From contig NZ_CP044426.1 in NCBI RefSeq assembly GCF_008824185.1, positions 752,501-816,500 of the forward strand: a DNA stretch of 64,000 nt, read 5' to 3'. Origin of the DNA: Paracoccus pantotrophus. GTDB taxonomy: Bacteria; Pseudomonadota; Alphaproteobacteria; Rhodobacterales; Rhodobacteraceae. This document shows, piece by piece, positions 17,866 through 26,583 of the stretch (positions are counted from its first letter, which is position 1; each line of letters starts with the position of its first letter). Below the pieces are notes generated by a model. It was given only the letters and a program-made list of their open reading frames with translations. It was not told the origin of the DNA and did not search any database. A program made the translations under genes and the position numbers.

Positions 17866-18119
17866 ATTTTTGCGTGCAGAACGGCAGACTGATCGTCCCT
17901 CATTATAGACGACAGCGCCGAGCGCATTCGGGCCCCAGGGACGGTGTGGACGTCAACCTCCGCTGACACCTGACTGTTGAGTTATCGTCTCGCCAACAGC
18001 ACTGCCCGAAAGCAGCAACAAAAGTCCTGAAATCAGATGGTGCTGTTTTGGCCCAAGGGGCCAATGCGCCATGGCACGCGCCAGCTATCTGGTAAGCGCG
18101 CGCGCCATGGCGCCGGTCA

Positions 18120-18159
18120 CCGCCGCGTGGCCGGATTTTACTCCGCCGCGTGGCCGGAT
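18120..18159. repeat. 17-bp direct repeat, two copies
   Basis: CCGCCGCGTGGCCGGAT at 18120-18136 and again at 18143-18159 (period 23). It lies just at the broken left edge of an MFS gene fragment, in the 17866-18149 gap where no gene is seen. It may mark a recombination or excision junction. Confidence 0.6.
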
Positions 18160-18455
18160 ATTGCACCGCCGTTGACAGCGTTCTGCTCGGTGCCGGCACG
18201 GCGATGGTCTATCCGAGCCTGATCGCTGCCGTCTCGGACGCCTCGCATCCGACATGGCGTGCCCGGTCGCTCAGCGTCTACCGCTTCTGGAGGGATCTCG
18301 GCTATGCCATCGGGGCACTGTCTGCCGGGCTGATTGCGGACCGCTTCGGCTTCGGCGCGGCCATCACGGCCATCGCCGCCGTGAGCTTGCTGTCGGGCAC
18401 GATCGTTGCGCTCGTCATGCGTGAACAGAAGGGCGCCTTGCCTGACCGGACCTGA
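18150..18455 (+). pseudogene. C-terminal fragment of an MFS transporter
   Basis: About 100 residues with three hydrophobic stretches. VLLGAGTAMVYPSLIAAVSD, RSLSVYRFWRDLGYAIGALSAGLIAD and the following membrane segment are typical of the last helices of an MFS exporter of the 12-helix kind. The first 250-300 residues are absent; upstream sequence is repeat-like and non-coding. It is a truncated relic and not a working transporter. Confidence 0.75.
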
Positions 18456-18845
18456 CTGCCCGGCGTCGAGCGATGTAAAACAGGAACTTGCGGGAGGAGC
18501 GACATCGGGATCCACGACGTTTCCCTCGATCATTTCTGTAATCCTCTGTCTGAAGCTTCGACCCTTGCACCAACCACCTATCGGGGTGGTGACGAAGGCC
18601 TTGCAGGGTTTGGCCGCACCGGCGCGCACGCGACGCTCGGTCTGGTCGATGCACCGGACGTGCACGGCTTTCCGCCGTACTGCCGCGTCGGTCGGCAGGA
18701 AGGAGGCCATCCAGTCCGCGCGATTAGGACAAAGGCCGATTGCGCTGGCGGAACGGGCAGCGAGCGCCTTCATGATCGCCGTTTCAAGATAGACCGCCGA
18801 GAAATCCAACGCGCGATGCAAGCGATCGGTGGCCTGGCAAGCGGA
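18456..18845. other. gap with no recognised gene
   Basis: About 390 bp between the MFS fragment and the LysR gene. Frames are open on both strands but none has a recognisable domain, a good ribosome-binding site or a plausible start. It is probably decayed sequence. Confidence 0.5.
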
Positions 18846-19733
18846 TCAGACAAGCCTTCGCACCCCATACTCGCCGCTGACCAGTGCCAGTTGCTCGTGC
18901 AATTCGGCGATCAGCCCGGCCCGAGGCCCTTTCGGGCGTTGTAGCAGCCCGATCTGGCGAAAGACCGGCGGATCGCCGAAGGGCAGCATGACCAGGTCCA
19001 CCCCGCGCTCGATCGCGGCGATCCGCGGCACGATCGACACCCCGAGCCCGTTTTCGACACAGGCGGTCACCGCCGAAATCGTGTCCATCTCGGCGATGTC
19101 GTTCAGCGGCAGGTTCATCCGGCCCAGCTCGGTTTCGATCAGCCGCGCCAGGGGCACGTTGCTGCGGAACCGCACGTAGGGAAGCGCCGACAACGCCTGC
19201 CGGACATCAACGACCGGGGTTCCCGGAGGCGCGATCAGAAACAGCGGCTCGCGGATAAAGGGCGACCAGTCGAGATCGCGCGAGGACAGGCTGTTCTCGG
19301 CGATGATCGCGGCGTCCAGCCTGCCGGCATAGACATCCTGGACCAGATTTTCCGAGTTCCCGACCAGAAGCCGGATCTTGAGGCCGGGATGATTCGCCAC
19401 GACGCGCGATACCGCTTGCGGCAGCAACCCTATCGCGCTGGTGCGGACCGAGCCGATGACGAATTTTCCCACGATCCGGCGGCCTGAAATCGCATCGATG
19501 GCGTTTTCCGCCGCCCTGACAAGCTCTGCCGCCGCCTCGACCATCTGCTGTCCCGCCGCGGTCAGCGTCGGCGGGCGGTTCTCGCGGTTGAAAAGCGAAA
19601 CTCCGACTTCGTTTTCAAGGGCCTGGATCTGCTGGCTGACCGCCGAGGGCGTCAGCGCAACGCGGTTCGCGGCACGGGCGAAGCTGCCGGTTTCCACAAT
19701 GGCGAGAAGTGTCTTTAGCTGGCGCGTATCCAT
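18846..19733 (-). CDS. LysR-family regulator (adjacent to TTT operon)
   Basis: 295 residues from the ATG at 19733 (MDTRQLKTLLAIVETGSFARAANRV), the standard LysR opening; an ATG at 19760 is also in frame but lacks family support. The HTH is followed by PSAVSQQIQALENEVGVSLF and the substrate-binding domain from about residue 90. It is divergent from the dehydrogenase-RraA-TctCBA operon, with a 111-bp AT-rich intergenic, and should control that operon, probably with the imported acid or its oxidation product as effector. Confidence 0.93.
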   Translation of the reverse strand: MDTRQLKTLLAIVETGSFARAANRVALTPSAVSQQIQALENEVGVSLFNRENRPPTLTAAGQQMVEAAAELVRAAENAIDAISGRRIVGKFVIGSVRTSAIGLLPQAVSRVVANHPGLKIRLLVGNSENLVQDVYAGRLDAAIIAENSLSSRDLDWSPFIREPLFLIAPPGTPVVDVRQALSALPYVRFRSNVPLARLIETELGRMNLPLNDIAEMDTISAVTACVENGLGVSIVPRIAAIERGVDLVMLPFGDPPVFRQIGLLQRPKGPRAGLIAELHEQLALVSGEYGVRRLV

Positions 19734-19844
19734 TTGATGCAGTTTTTCTGAATATATCAAACAGTTTTATCCGCTTTCATTCAGATATCCAACTGATAAA
19801 TTCCAGGCCGAGGAGCTGCCACGGGGTGTGGCACACGGAGGATC
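19734..19844. promoter_or_regulatory. divergent LysR/operon control region
   Basis: An AT-rich stretch (19740-19805) with two related blocks, CTGAATATATCAAACAG and TTCAGATATCCAACTGAT, each roughly fitting a LysR T-N11-A box. They are spaced as expected for recognition and activation sites. Confidence 0.4.
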
Positions 19845-20831
19845 ATGTCACAGAATATCCTGATCACGGGGCCAAGCCTGGCACCTGCCGCCGCAGATGT
19901 GCTGACGCGAGCGGGTTATGTTCCGGTCTACGTTCCGCCCTATACCAACGGCGAGGGTCTGATCGAGGTCGTGCGCATGGCCGATCCGGTCGGCATCCTG
20001 GCGCGCATGGGTCGGATCGATGAAACCGTGTTCGCGGCGGCGCCCCGGCTTCGCGTGATTTCGAAGCACGGTGCGGGCGTGGACAATATCGACGTCGAGG
20101 CCGCCACGGCCCGGGGAATCCCGGTGCTGAACGCGGCGGGCGCCAATGCGGTCTCGGTGGCGGAGCAGGCCATGGCGCTGCTCTTTGCCGTGGCAAAGCG
20201 GATCATCCCGCTCGATCGCGGCATCCGCGAGGGCCGCTGGGAGAAGCCGGGCTTCCAGGGCCGCGAACTGGCGGGCTCGGTCATGGGGCTGGTGGCATTC
20301 GGCGCCATCTCTCGCCAAACCGCGCGCTTTGCCAAGGGGCTCGGCATCAGCGTCCGCGCCCACGATCCGTTCTCGCCCACGGAGGCCTTTGCGGCCGAGG
20401 GGGTCGAGCGGGTCGAGGATCTGGACGAACTGTTCGCCAGTTGCGACATCATCAGCCTGCATTGCCCGCTGACGCCCGCGACGAAGAACATGGTCAACGC
20501 CCAGCGCCTGTCGCGGATGAAACCGGGCGCCATCATCATCAACACCGCGCGGGGCGGGCTGATCGACGAGCCCGCGCTGGCCGAAGCACTGGCAAGCGGC
20601 CGGATCTCCGGCGCCGGGCTTGATACCTTCGCACAAGAGCCACCCCCCGCCGAACATCCGTTCTGGACAGAGCCGCGCCTTGTCCTCAGCCCGCATATCG
20701 GCGGCGTCACCAAGGCCGCAAACATCCGCGTCGGGGTCGAGGCCGCGCAGGGCATCGTGGATATGCTGGAGGGCCGTCCCGTGCCCGAAGCGCGCATCGT
20801 CAACCGCGCAGAACTGAAGATCAGCGTCTAA
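19845..20831 (+). CDS. D-isomer-specific 2-hydroxyacid dehydrogenase
   Basis: 328 residues, start after CGGAGGATC. The catalytic Arg lies in NTARGGLIDEPAL, and the catalytic His in LSPHIGGVTK; the substrate loop SKHGAGVDNID is standard for the SerA/GyaR branch. The dinucleotide loop reads GLVAFGAI where most relatives have G-x-G, so the first glycine is replaced by alanine; cofactor choice may differ. It probably interconverts a 2-hydroxy and a 2-oxo acid using NAD(P). First gene of the operon with an RraA-family protein and a TctCBA importer. Confidence 0.9.
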   Translation: MSQNILITGPSLAPAAADVLTRAGYVPVYVPPYTNGEGLIEVVRMADPVGILARMGRIDETVFAAAPRLRVISKHGAGVDNIDVEAATARGIPVLNAAGANAVSVAEQAMALLFAVAKRIIPLDRGIREGRWEKPGFQGRELAGSVMGLVAFGAISRQTARFAKGLGISVRAHDPFSPTEAFAAEGVERVEDLDELFASCDIISLHCPLTPATKNMVNAQRLSRMKPGAIIINTARGGLIDEPALAEALASGRISGAGLDTFAQEPPPAEHPFWTEPRLVLSPHIGGVTKAANIRVGVEAAQGIVDMLEGRPVPEARIVNRAELKISV

Positions 20832-20843
20832 GGAGACATTTTC

Positions 20844-21527
20844 ATGGCAACCGGATTTCGTGTCCTGAAACGCGAACGCGCCGTTTCCGCCGACGTGGTG
20901 CGGCGTTTTCTGAAACTGCCCGTCGCCAATGTCAGCGACAGCATGCACCGCATGACCGCCGCCGGGCCGCGTCTGGCCAAGATGCACCGCGACGGCCAGC
21001 TTGCCGGCCCGGCCATCACCGTCAAGGCCCGCCCGGGAGACAACCTGATGCTGCACAAGGCCATCGACATGGCCCAGCCCGGCGACGTCATCGTCGTCGA
21101 TGCGGGCGGCGACCTGACCAACTCGCTGATGGGCGAGCTGATGCTGGCCCATGCGGTCAAGCGCGGCGTGGCGGGCTTCGTGCTGAACGGCGCGATCCGC
21201 GATGCGGACGCGTTCCTTTCCACCAACCTGCCGGTCTTTGCCGCAGGCGTGACCCATCGCGGTCCCTACAAGGACGGCCCGGGCGAGATCAACGTGCCCA
21301 TCGCCATCGACGGCATGGTGATCGAGCCGGGCGACCTGGTCCTGGGCGACAGCGACGGCGTGCTGGCGGTCCCCTTCGACATCGTGGAAGAGGTCTATGC
21401 CAGGACCAGTGCCAAGCAGGACGCCGAAACCAAGCAGATGGCGGCGATCGAGGCCGGGACGAACGACCGTTCCTGGGTTGATGCCGCACTGAAGAAACTG
21501 GGCTGCGAGATCCCTGAAGGGATCTAA
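20844..21527 (+). CDS. RraA-family (HMG/CHA aldolase-like) protein
   Basis: 227 residues, start after AAGGAG with 12 bp from the previous stop. The family motif VLNGAIRDADAF holds the conserved Arg-Asp pair used for oxaloacetate/pyruvate enolate stabilisation, with DLVLGDSDGVLAVPFD later. Members are either class II pyruvate aldolases (4-hydroxy-4-methyl-2-oxoglutarate or 4-carboxy-4-hydroxy-2-oxoadipate) or RNase E regulators; the catabolic neighbours favour an aldolase or decarboxylase. A second homologue lies in the gallate operon at 36446. Confidence 0.85.
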   Translation: MATGFRVLKRERAVSADVVRRFLKLPVANVSDSMHRMTAAGPRLAKMHRDGQLAGPAITVKARPGDNLMLHKAIDMAQPGDVIVVDAGGDLTNSLMGELMLAHAVKRGVAGFVLNGAIRDADAFLSTNLPVFAAGVTHRGPYKDGPGEINVPIAIDGMVIEPGDLVLGDSDGVLAVPFDIVEEVYARTSAKQDAETKQMAAIEAGTNDRSWVDAALKKLGCEIPEGI

Positions 21528-21559
21528 GTCCAACAGCCAGGACCAAAGGGAGGAAACCT

Positions 21560-22516
21560 ATGTCCGCTAAAACGAGTCTGCCGCTTGCTGCGGCGCTGTT
21601 CGCATCGGCCGCGACCATGGCCCATGCCGACTGGCCGACCGATCGACCAATCGAGATGATCGTCGCCTTCGCTCCCGGGGGCGGCACCGACATCATGCTG
21701 CGCACCCTTGCTCCCTATCTTGAGGCGGAACTGGGCACGCAGTTTCCGGTGCTGAACCGTCCCGGGGCGGCAGGCGAGATCACCTATACCGCGCTGGCGC
21801 AGGCGCGGCCGGATGGCTACACCGTCTCGTCGCTGAATACGCCCGGCTTCCTGACCATGCAGATCGACCGCAAGCCGCGCTTCGACCCCGAGGAGATCTG
21901 CCCGATCGCGCGCATCGTCGAGGACCCCGGCACCTTCATCGTTCCCGCGGGCTCGGACTTCCAGACGCTGGAGGATCTCGTCGCCCATGCCAGGGAAAAC
22001 CCGGGTGCCGTGTCCATCGGCACCACCGGCGTCGGCACCGACGAGCATCTGGCGATGCTGCAACTGGAGCGTTCGGCGGGCGTGGACCTGACGGCAGTTC
22101 CCTTTGCCGGCGCCAACGAGGCCAAGACCGCGCTTCTGGGCGGCCACATCACCGCCATCGGACTGAATGTCGGCGAATACGCCACCGCCGACAAGGGCGC
22201 GATGCGCGCGCTGGCCCAGTTCGCCGAGGAACGCTCGGTCCTAGCCGAGGATCTGCCGACCGCCAAGGAACAGGGCTTCGACGTCATCATGTCCTCCGAG
22301 CGTGGCCTTGCCGCGCGCTGCGAAGTGCCCGAGGAAATCCGCGCCCGCCTGGCCGAGGCCGTCGACGCGGCCTTGGCCAACCCCGAATTCCAGGCCCAGG
22401 CCAAGCAACAATCCCTGCCCCTGGCGTTCCAGTCGGGTGCCGAGTGGAAGGAAGCCATGCCTGCACGGCTCGAGCGCTACCGCGATATCTTCGCGCTGAT
22501 CAAAGAGGGACAGTGA
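21560..22516 (+). CDS. tctC: TTT-family substrate-binding protein (Bug/TctC)
   Basis: 318 residues, start after GGGAGGAAACCT. Signal peptide at 1-24, ending TMAHA. The Bug-family ligand loops are visible: IVAFAPGGGTDIMLR and NRPGAAGEI. It is the periplasmic receptor of a tripartite tricarboxylate transporter for a carboxylate. The stop overlaps the next start in TGATG. Confidence 0.94.
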   Translation: MSAKTSLPLAAALFASAATMAHADWPTDRPIEMIVAFAPGGGTDIMLRTLAPYLEAELGTQFPVLNRPGAAGEITYTALAQARPDGYTVSSLNTPGFLTMQIDRKPRFDPEEICPIARIVEDPGTFIVPAGSDFQTLEDLVAHARENPGAVSIGTTGVGTDEHLAMLQLERSAGVDLTAVPFAGANEAKTALLGGHITAIGLNVGEYATADKGAMRALAQFAEERSVLAEDLPTAKEQGFDVIMSSERGLAARCEVPEEIRARLAEAVDAALANPEFQAQAKQQSLPLAFQSGAEWKEAMPARLERYRDIFALIKEGQ

Positions 22517-22977
22517 TGACCGGGCCGGGCACGACGAAAAGAGGGGACATGCCCGATCTTCTGACGGCGGCGCTATTCATCGGATTCGGCGTGCTCGGCC
22601 TGTGGCTTTCGCGGCCGCTGGATCAGGGAACGCTGGCGCAGATGGGGCCGGGCTTTCTGCCCCGCGTTGTCTGCGGGGGGCTGATCGTCCTGGGCGCCGT
22701 CATCGGCTTTTCGGCCCTGCATCGCCAGGGTGAGCCCTTGGAGGCGATGAAGCTGCGGCCGCTGGCGGTGATCGTGCTGTCGATCGTCGGCTTTGCCTAT
22801 CTTGCCGAACATGCCGGTTTCGTCGTCGCGTCGCTGTGGCTGATCATCGCCGGATCGCTGGCCGATCCCGGTGGGCGGTGGCGCACGACATTGCTGCTGG
22901 CAGGCGGCCTGACCCTGTTTGGCGCATTGGTCTTCATCTACGGCCTTGGCGTCCAGATGAAGATCTGGCCGTTCTGA
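22516..22977 (+). CDS. tctB: TTT small membrane subunit TctB
   Basis: 153 residues from ATG 22516, overlapping tctC by one base. Four membrane segments; the GTLAQMGPGFLPRVV segment is the TctB hallmark. It partners TctA in the inner membrane. It has no known separate function. Confidence 0.9.
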   Translation: MTGPGTTKRGDMPDLLTAALFIGFGVLGLWLSRPLDQGTLAQMGPGFLPRVVCGGLIVLGAVIGFSALHRQGEPLEAMKLRPLAVIVLSIVGFAYLAEHAGFVVASLWLIIAGSLADPGGRWRTTLLLAGGLTLFGALVFIYGLGVQMKIWPF

Positions 22978-22992
22978 GCCGAGGAAAACATC

Positions 22993-24501
22993 ATGGAAAT
23001 CTTTGATCTTCTGTTGCTGGGGTTTTCCGAGGCGATGAGCCCCGCAAACCTCGGGTTCTGCCTGATCGGTGCGCTTCTTGGCACGCTGATCGGGGTGCTG
23101 CCGGGGATCGGCCCGACCGCAACCATCGCGGTCCTGTTGCCGATCACCTTCTTCCTGCCGCCGCTTGCCGGGATCATCATGCTGGCGGGCATCTATTACG
23201 GCGCGCAATACGGCGGCTCGACCACGGCCATCCTGGTGAACCTACCGGGCGAGGCCTCGGCCGTGGTCACGACGCTGGACGGCTACCAGATGGCGCGACA
23301 GGGCCGGGCGGGGTCGGCGCTGGCGGTCGCGGCGCTGGGATCGTTCTTTGCCGGCACGGTCGCGACCTTCGGCATCGCCATCGCCGGTCCCATGCTGGCG
23401 GGCTTTGCGCTGAATTTCGGGCCGGCCGAGTATGTCTCGCTGATGATCTTCGGCCTGCTGGCCGCGACGATCCTGGCCAGCGGCCCGGTGCTGAAGGCCA
23501 TCGGCATGATCCTGATCGGCCTGCTGTTCGGCATGGTCGGCACCGATCAGGCCACCGGGGCCGAGCGCCTGACCTTCGGATCGCTGGAGTTGTTCGACGG
23601 GGTCGAGTTCACCGTCATCGCCATCGGCCTGTTCGGCTTTTCCGAGATCATCGCGAACCTGGAACGCAGCGGCTCGGCCGGCGTGACGGTTGCCCGCCTG
23701 ACCCGGCTGTGGCCGACGCGCGAGGATTTCCGCCGCGCCTGGCCCGCGGTGCTGCGCGGCACCGGCATCGGCACCTTCCTCGGCATCCTGCCGGGCGGCG
23801 GCGCCACGCTGGCGTCCTTCAGCGCCTATTCGCTGGAAAAGAAGGTGTCGAGAACGCCGGAAAAGTTCGGCACCGGCGTGGTCGAGGGCGTCGCCTCGCC
23901 CGAGGCTGCCAACAACGCAGCCGCGCAATCGTCCTTCATCCCGCTGCTGACGCTGGGCATCCCGTCCAACAACATGATGGCGATGATGCTGTCGGCCTTC
24001 ATGATCCACGGCATCACGCCGGGACCCAGCGTGCTGACCAACCAGCCCGAAATCTTCTGGGGCCTGGTCGCCAGCATGTGGATCGGCAACGCGCTGCTGG
24101 TCATCATCAACATGCCGCTGATCGGACTGTGGGTAAAGCTGCTGACCGTGCCTTACCGCCTGCTTTATCCGGCAATCCTGCTGTTCTGCTGCGTCGGCGT
24201 CTATTCGATGAACAATCGCATCTTCGACGTGCTGCTGGCTGCCGGCTTCGGGTTGCTGGGCTATGCCTTCCGCAAGGCGAAATGCGAGCCGGGTCCGCTG
24301 CTGCTGGGCTTCGTGCTTGGTCCATTGCTGGAATCGAACCTGCGCCGCACCATGCTGATCACCCAGGGCGATGCGAGCATCTTCGTCGAGCGTCCGATCA
24401 GCCTGGTGATGCTGATCGCGACCGTGATCCTGCTGGCGCTGATGATCCTGCCCAGCTTCCGCAAGAAGCGCGAGGAGGCCTTCCAGGAGGAAGAGGCGTG
24501 A
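22993..24501 (+). CDS. tctA: TTT large membrane subunit TctA
   Basis: 502 residues, the usual TctA length, with 11-12 membrane segments. Conserved stretches: GVLPGIGPTATIAVLLP, GIYYGAQYGGSTTAILVN and GILPGGGATLASF. It is the proton- or sodium-coupled permease of the importer. Last gene before a strong terminator. Confidence 0.95.
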   Translation: MEIFDLLLLGFSEAMSPANLGFCLIGALLGTLIGVLPGIGPTATIAVLLPITFFLPPLAGIIMLAGIYYGAQYGGSTTAILVNLPGEASAVVTTLDGYQMARQGRAGSALAVAALGSFFAGTVATFGIAIAGPMLAGFALNFGPAEYVSLMIFGLLAATILASGPVLKAIGMILIGLLFGMVGTDQATGAERLTFGSLELFDGVEFTVIAIGLFGFSEIIANLERSGSAGVTVARLTRLWPTREDFRRAWPAVLRGTGIGTFLGILPGGGATLASFSAYSLEKKVSRTPEKFGTGVVEGVASPEAANNAAAQSSFIPLLTLGIPSNNMMAMMLSAFMIHGITPGPSVLTNQPEIFWGLVASMWIGNALLVIINMPLIGLWVKLLTVPYRLLYPAILLFCCVGVYSMNNRIFDVLLAAGFGLLGYAFRKAKCEPGPLLLGFVLGPLLESNLRRTMLITQGDASIFVERPISLVMLIATVILLALMILPSFRKKREEAFQEEEA

Positions 24502-24508
24502 AATCGCA

Positions 24509-24535
24509 ACGGCCGGAGACGCCTCCGGCCGTTTT
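24509..24535 (+). terminator. terminator after tctA
   Basis: Perfect 10-bp stem ACGGCCGGAG / CTCCGGCCGT with a 4-nt loop, followed by TTT. The amidohydrolase gene begins 28 bp later and would need read-through or its own promoter. Confidence 0.85.
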
Positions 24536-24562
24536 CATTCCAATCGCTCGGAAGGAACTTAC

Positions 24563-25516
24563 ATGACCATGAATGCAATAAGCCGTCGGGCGATGCTTCA
24601 GGCCGCCGGCGCGGCCGCGGCCCTTCTTGCACTGGGTAACAGGGCAAGCGCACAGGCGGCGCCATTTTCCTCGGGTGACGCAGCACCGCGGCTGCGTGTT
24701 CCGCAAAATGCATGCGACTCTCATATCCATATTTTCGACACCCGGTTTCCTGCCTCGCCGCATTGGAAGGGGCAGCCGGTCGAGGACGCGACGGTAGCCG
24801 CATATCGCAAGCTTCAGGCCAGGATTGGCACCGGCCGCACGGTGATCGTGAACCCCTCGACCTATGGCACGGATAACCGCTGCACGCTTGAGGCGGTGCA
24901 AGAGATGGGCACAGATGCGCGGGCCGTCGTTGTCATCGATCTCGACATTGCCGAAAACGAGTTGCGCGAGATGGCGGATCGGGGCGCTGTCGGCGCACGC
25001 GTCAACTTCGTTTCGGCGCAGTCTTGGGGTGAAACCACCGTCGAGCGTCTGCAGGAAACCTGCCGTCTGATCGCGCCGCTGGGCTGGCATGTCCAGATCT
25101 ATGCGACAGGCGACCAGATCGTCGCAATGGGCGCGATCTTGGCCAGTCTTCCGGTCCCGCTGGTCATCGACCATCTGGGGCGCCTGCCAGCCGAACTAGG
25201 CACGGATCATCCAGGCTTCGATACCATCAAACGACTTCTGGACGGCGGCAACACCTGGCTCAAGCTGTCTGGCGCCTATCTGAACACGGAAACGGGCGCG
25301 CCTGCCTATGCCGATGCGACGCGGGTCGCCAAGGCCTTTGCCGCTGTCGCGCCCGAGCGCATGGTCTGGGGCAGCGACTGGCCACATCGCGGTCAGGCAG
25401 CCTATCCCGACGATGCCACCCTGATCGACCTCCTGTCCGAATGGGTGCCGGATGAAACCCTGCGTGAACGCATCCTGGTCGAGAACCCGGCGACGCTTTA
25501 CCGCTTCGACACCTGA
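24563..25516 (+). CDS. Tat-exported amidohydrolase (LigI-like, COG3618)
   Basis: 317 residues, start after GGAAGGAACTT. The N-terminus ISRRAMLQAAGAAAALLAL is a twin-arginine signal, cleaved near ASAQA. The mature protein is a TIM-barrel amidohydrolase: metal-binding SHIHIFDTR at about 54, LVIDHLGRLP, and MVWGSDWPHRG near 265. Relatives hydrolyse lactones such as 2-pyrone-4,6-dicarboxylate or galactarolactones. Periplasmic location is unusual for the family and suggests that a lactone is opened before the acid is taken up by the adjoining TTT system. Confidence 0.85.
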   Translation: MTMNAISRRAMLQAAGAAAALLALGNRASAQAAPFSSGDAAPRLRVPQNACDSHIHIFDTRFPASPHWKGQPVEDATVAAYRKLQARIGTGRTVIVNPSTYGTDNRCTLEAVQEMGTDARAVVVIDLDIAENELREMADRGAVGARVNFVSAQSWGETTVERLQETCRLIAPLGWHVQIYATGDQIVAMGAILASLPVPLVIDHLGRLPAELGTDHPGFDTIKRLLDGGNTWLKLSGAYLNTETGAPAYADATRVAKAFAAVAPERMVWGSDWPHRGQAAYPDDATLIDLLSEWVPDETLRERILVENPATLYRFDT

Positions 25517-25605
25517 TCCGGATTGCCGCGCTGATGCCGTGGCTATCCAGATCATCAAGGACGGGTTCGTCCGGCCGGCCGGATGCCCACTGCCCCGGCC
25601 ACGCC

Positions 25606-26523
25606 TCATTCCGGATGCCGCGACGCGATATGCGCCCGGAACAGGCGGATGAACGCGGCGGCGATTGGCGACAGCGGGCGGCGTGCCGGTTCGATCAGGT
25701 AAAGCACGCGCTGCAACTCGAAATCCTCGATGCGAAGGAAGCCGATCTGCGGATCGCGAAACAGGTGCACTGCATTGCGCGGCAGCAGCGCCACCCCCAT
25801 TCCGGCTCGGATCATGCAAAGCTGCGCGACCGTGGAATGGGCGATGAGGCGAGTATCCAGCAGGGCCTGGGGCAAGCCGCTTTGCGCCAGCAGCCGATGG
25901 GTGCCGGTCTGGGTCGAAAGCCCGATCAGCACGCGATCGCGCAGATCGCGCAATCGCACCGGCCCCCCGGCCAGGTCGTCGTCGCGGCGGCAGGCCAGGC
26001 CGAATTCGTCGCGAAGAACCTCGCTTTGGCGCAGGTCCGGGGAATACAGCGCGCGCCCGGCGATGGCCATGTCCAGCTGGCCGTCGGCCACCATTCCGGC
26101 CAGGTTCTCGGCGATGTCGTCATGCAGCAGGCATCGCACCTGCGGCTTGTCGGCCAGGAAGTCCGCCAGCAGCGGCGCCAGCAATTCTGAAATGGCAGAG
26201 GGTGAAGCACCGATGGCAAGCGATCCGGTCTCCAGCCCGGCATTTTGCCGCAGTCGCGTGACCGCGCGATCCATGCCTTCGAGCAGCGGCGCCGTGTCAT
26301 CGAGAAAGGCGTGCGCCAAGGGCGTCATCGCCGCGGGCCGGATGCTGCGGTCGAAAAGCGCCGCGCCGATGCTCTCCTCGAGATGGCGGATCAGGGCCGA
26401 GAGGGCGGACGGCACGATGCCCAGCCGCGCTGCCGCCGCGCTGAAGCTGCCCTCCTGCGCAATGGCGTGAAGGGCGCGCAGATGGCGCAGGTTTATGTTC
26501 AGATTATCTGCATTCAGTTTCAT
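25606..26523 (-). CDS. LysR-family regulator (adjacent to FAD/FeS dehydrogenase)
   Basis: 305 residues. HTH at residues 12-70 (LRHLRALHAIAQEGSFSAAAARLGIVPSALSALIRHLEES), then a LysR effector domain. It is divergent from the YdiJ-like dehydrogenase gene with about 60 bp between, and likely controls it. The region 25517-25605 after its end is a short non-coding gap. Confidence 0.93.
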   Translation of the reverse strand: MKLNADNLNINLRHLRALHAIAQEGSFSAAAARLGIVPSALSALIRHLEESIGAALFDRSIRPAAMTPLAHAFLDDTAPLLEGMDRAVTRLRQNAGLETGSLAIGASPSAISELLAPLLADFLADKPQVRCLLHDDIAENLAGMVADGQLDMAIAGRALYSPDLRQSEVLRDEFGLACRRDDDLAGGPVRLRDLRDRVLIGLSTQTGTHRLLAQSGLPQALLDTRLIAHSTVAQLCMIRAGMGVALLPRNAVHLFRDPQIGFLRIEDFELQRVLYLIEPARRPLSPIAAAFIRLFRAHIASRHPE

Positions 26524-26535
26524 TTATTTGCATTT

Positions 26536-26550
26536 TTATGAATTTATGAT
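26536..26550. promoter_or_regulatory. AT-rich LysR-box-like site
   Basis: TTATGAATTTATGAT in the divergent promoter region. The core ATGAATTTAT differs by one base from ATAAATTTAT in the gallate promoter region (34518-34527). Confidence 0.35.
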
Positions 26551-26583
26551 CCGTGGTCAACTGTCCGGGACACGGATTTGGGG

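Noticed and set aside
18138..18821. 227-residue minus-strand frame over the MFS fragment and following gap
   Set aside because: No domain or start signal; its right part is antisense to the MFS relic, which has clear family similarity.
19848..21533. 561-residue minus-strand frame
   Set aside because: Shadow of the 2-hydroxyacid dehydrogenase and RraA genes; those have motifs and good starts.
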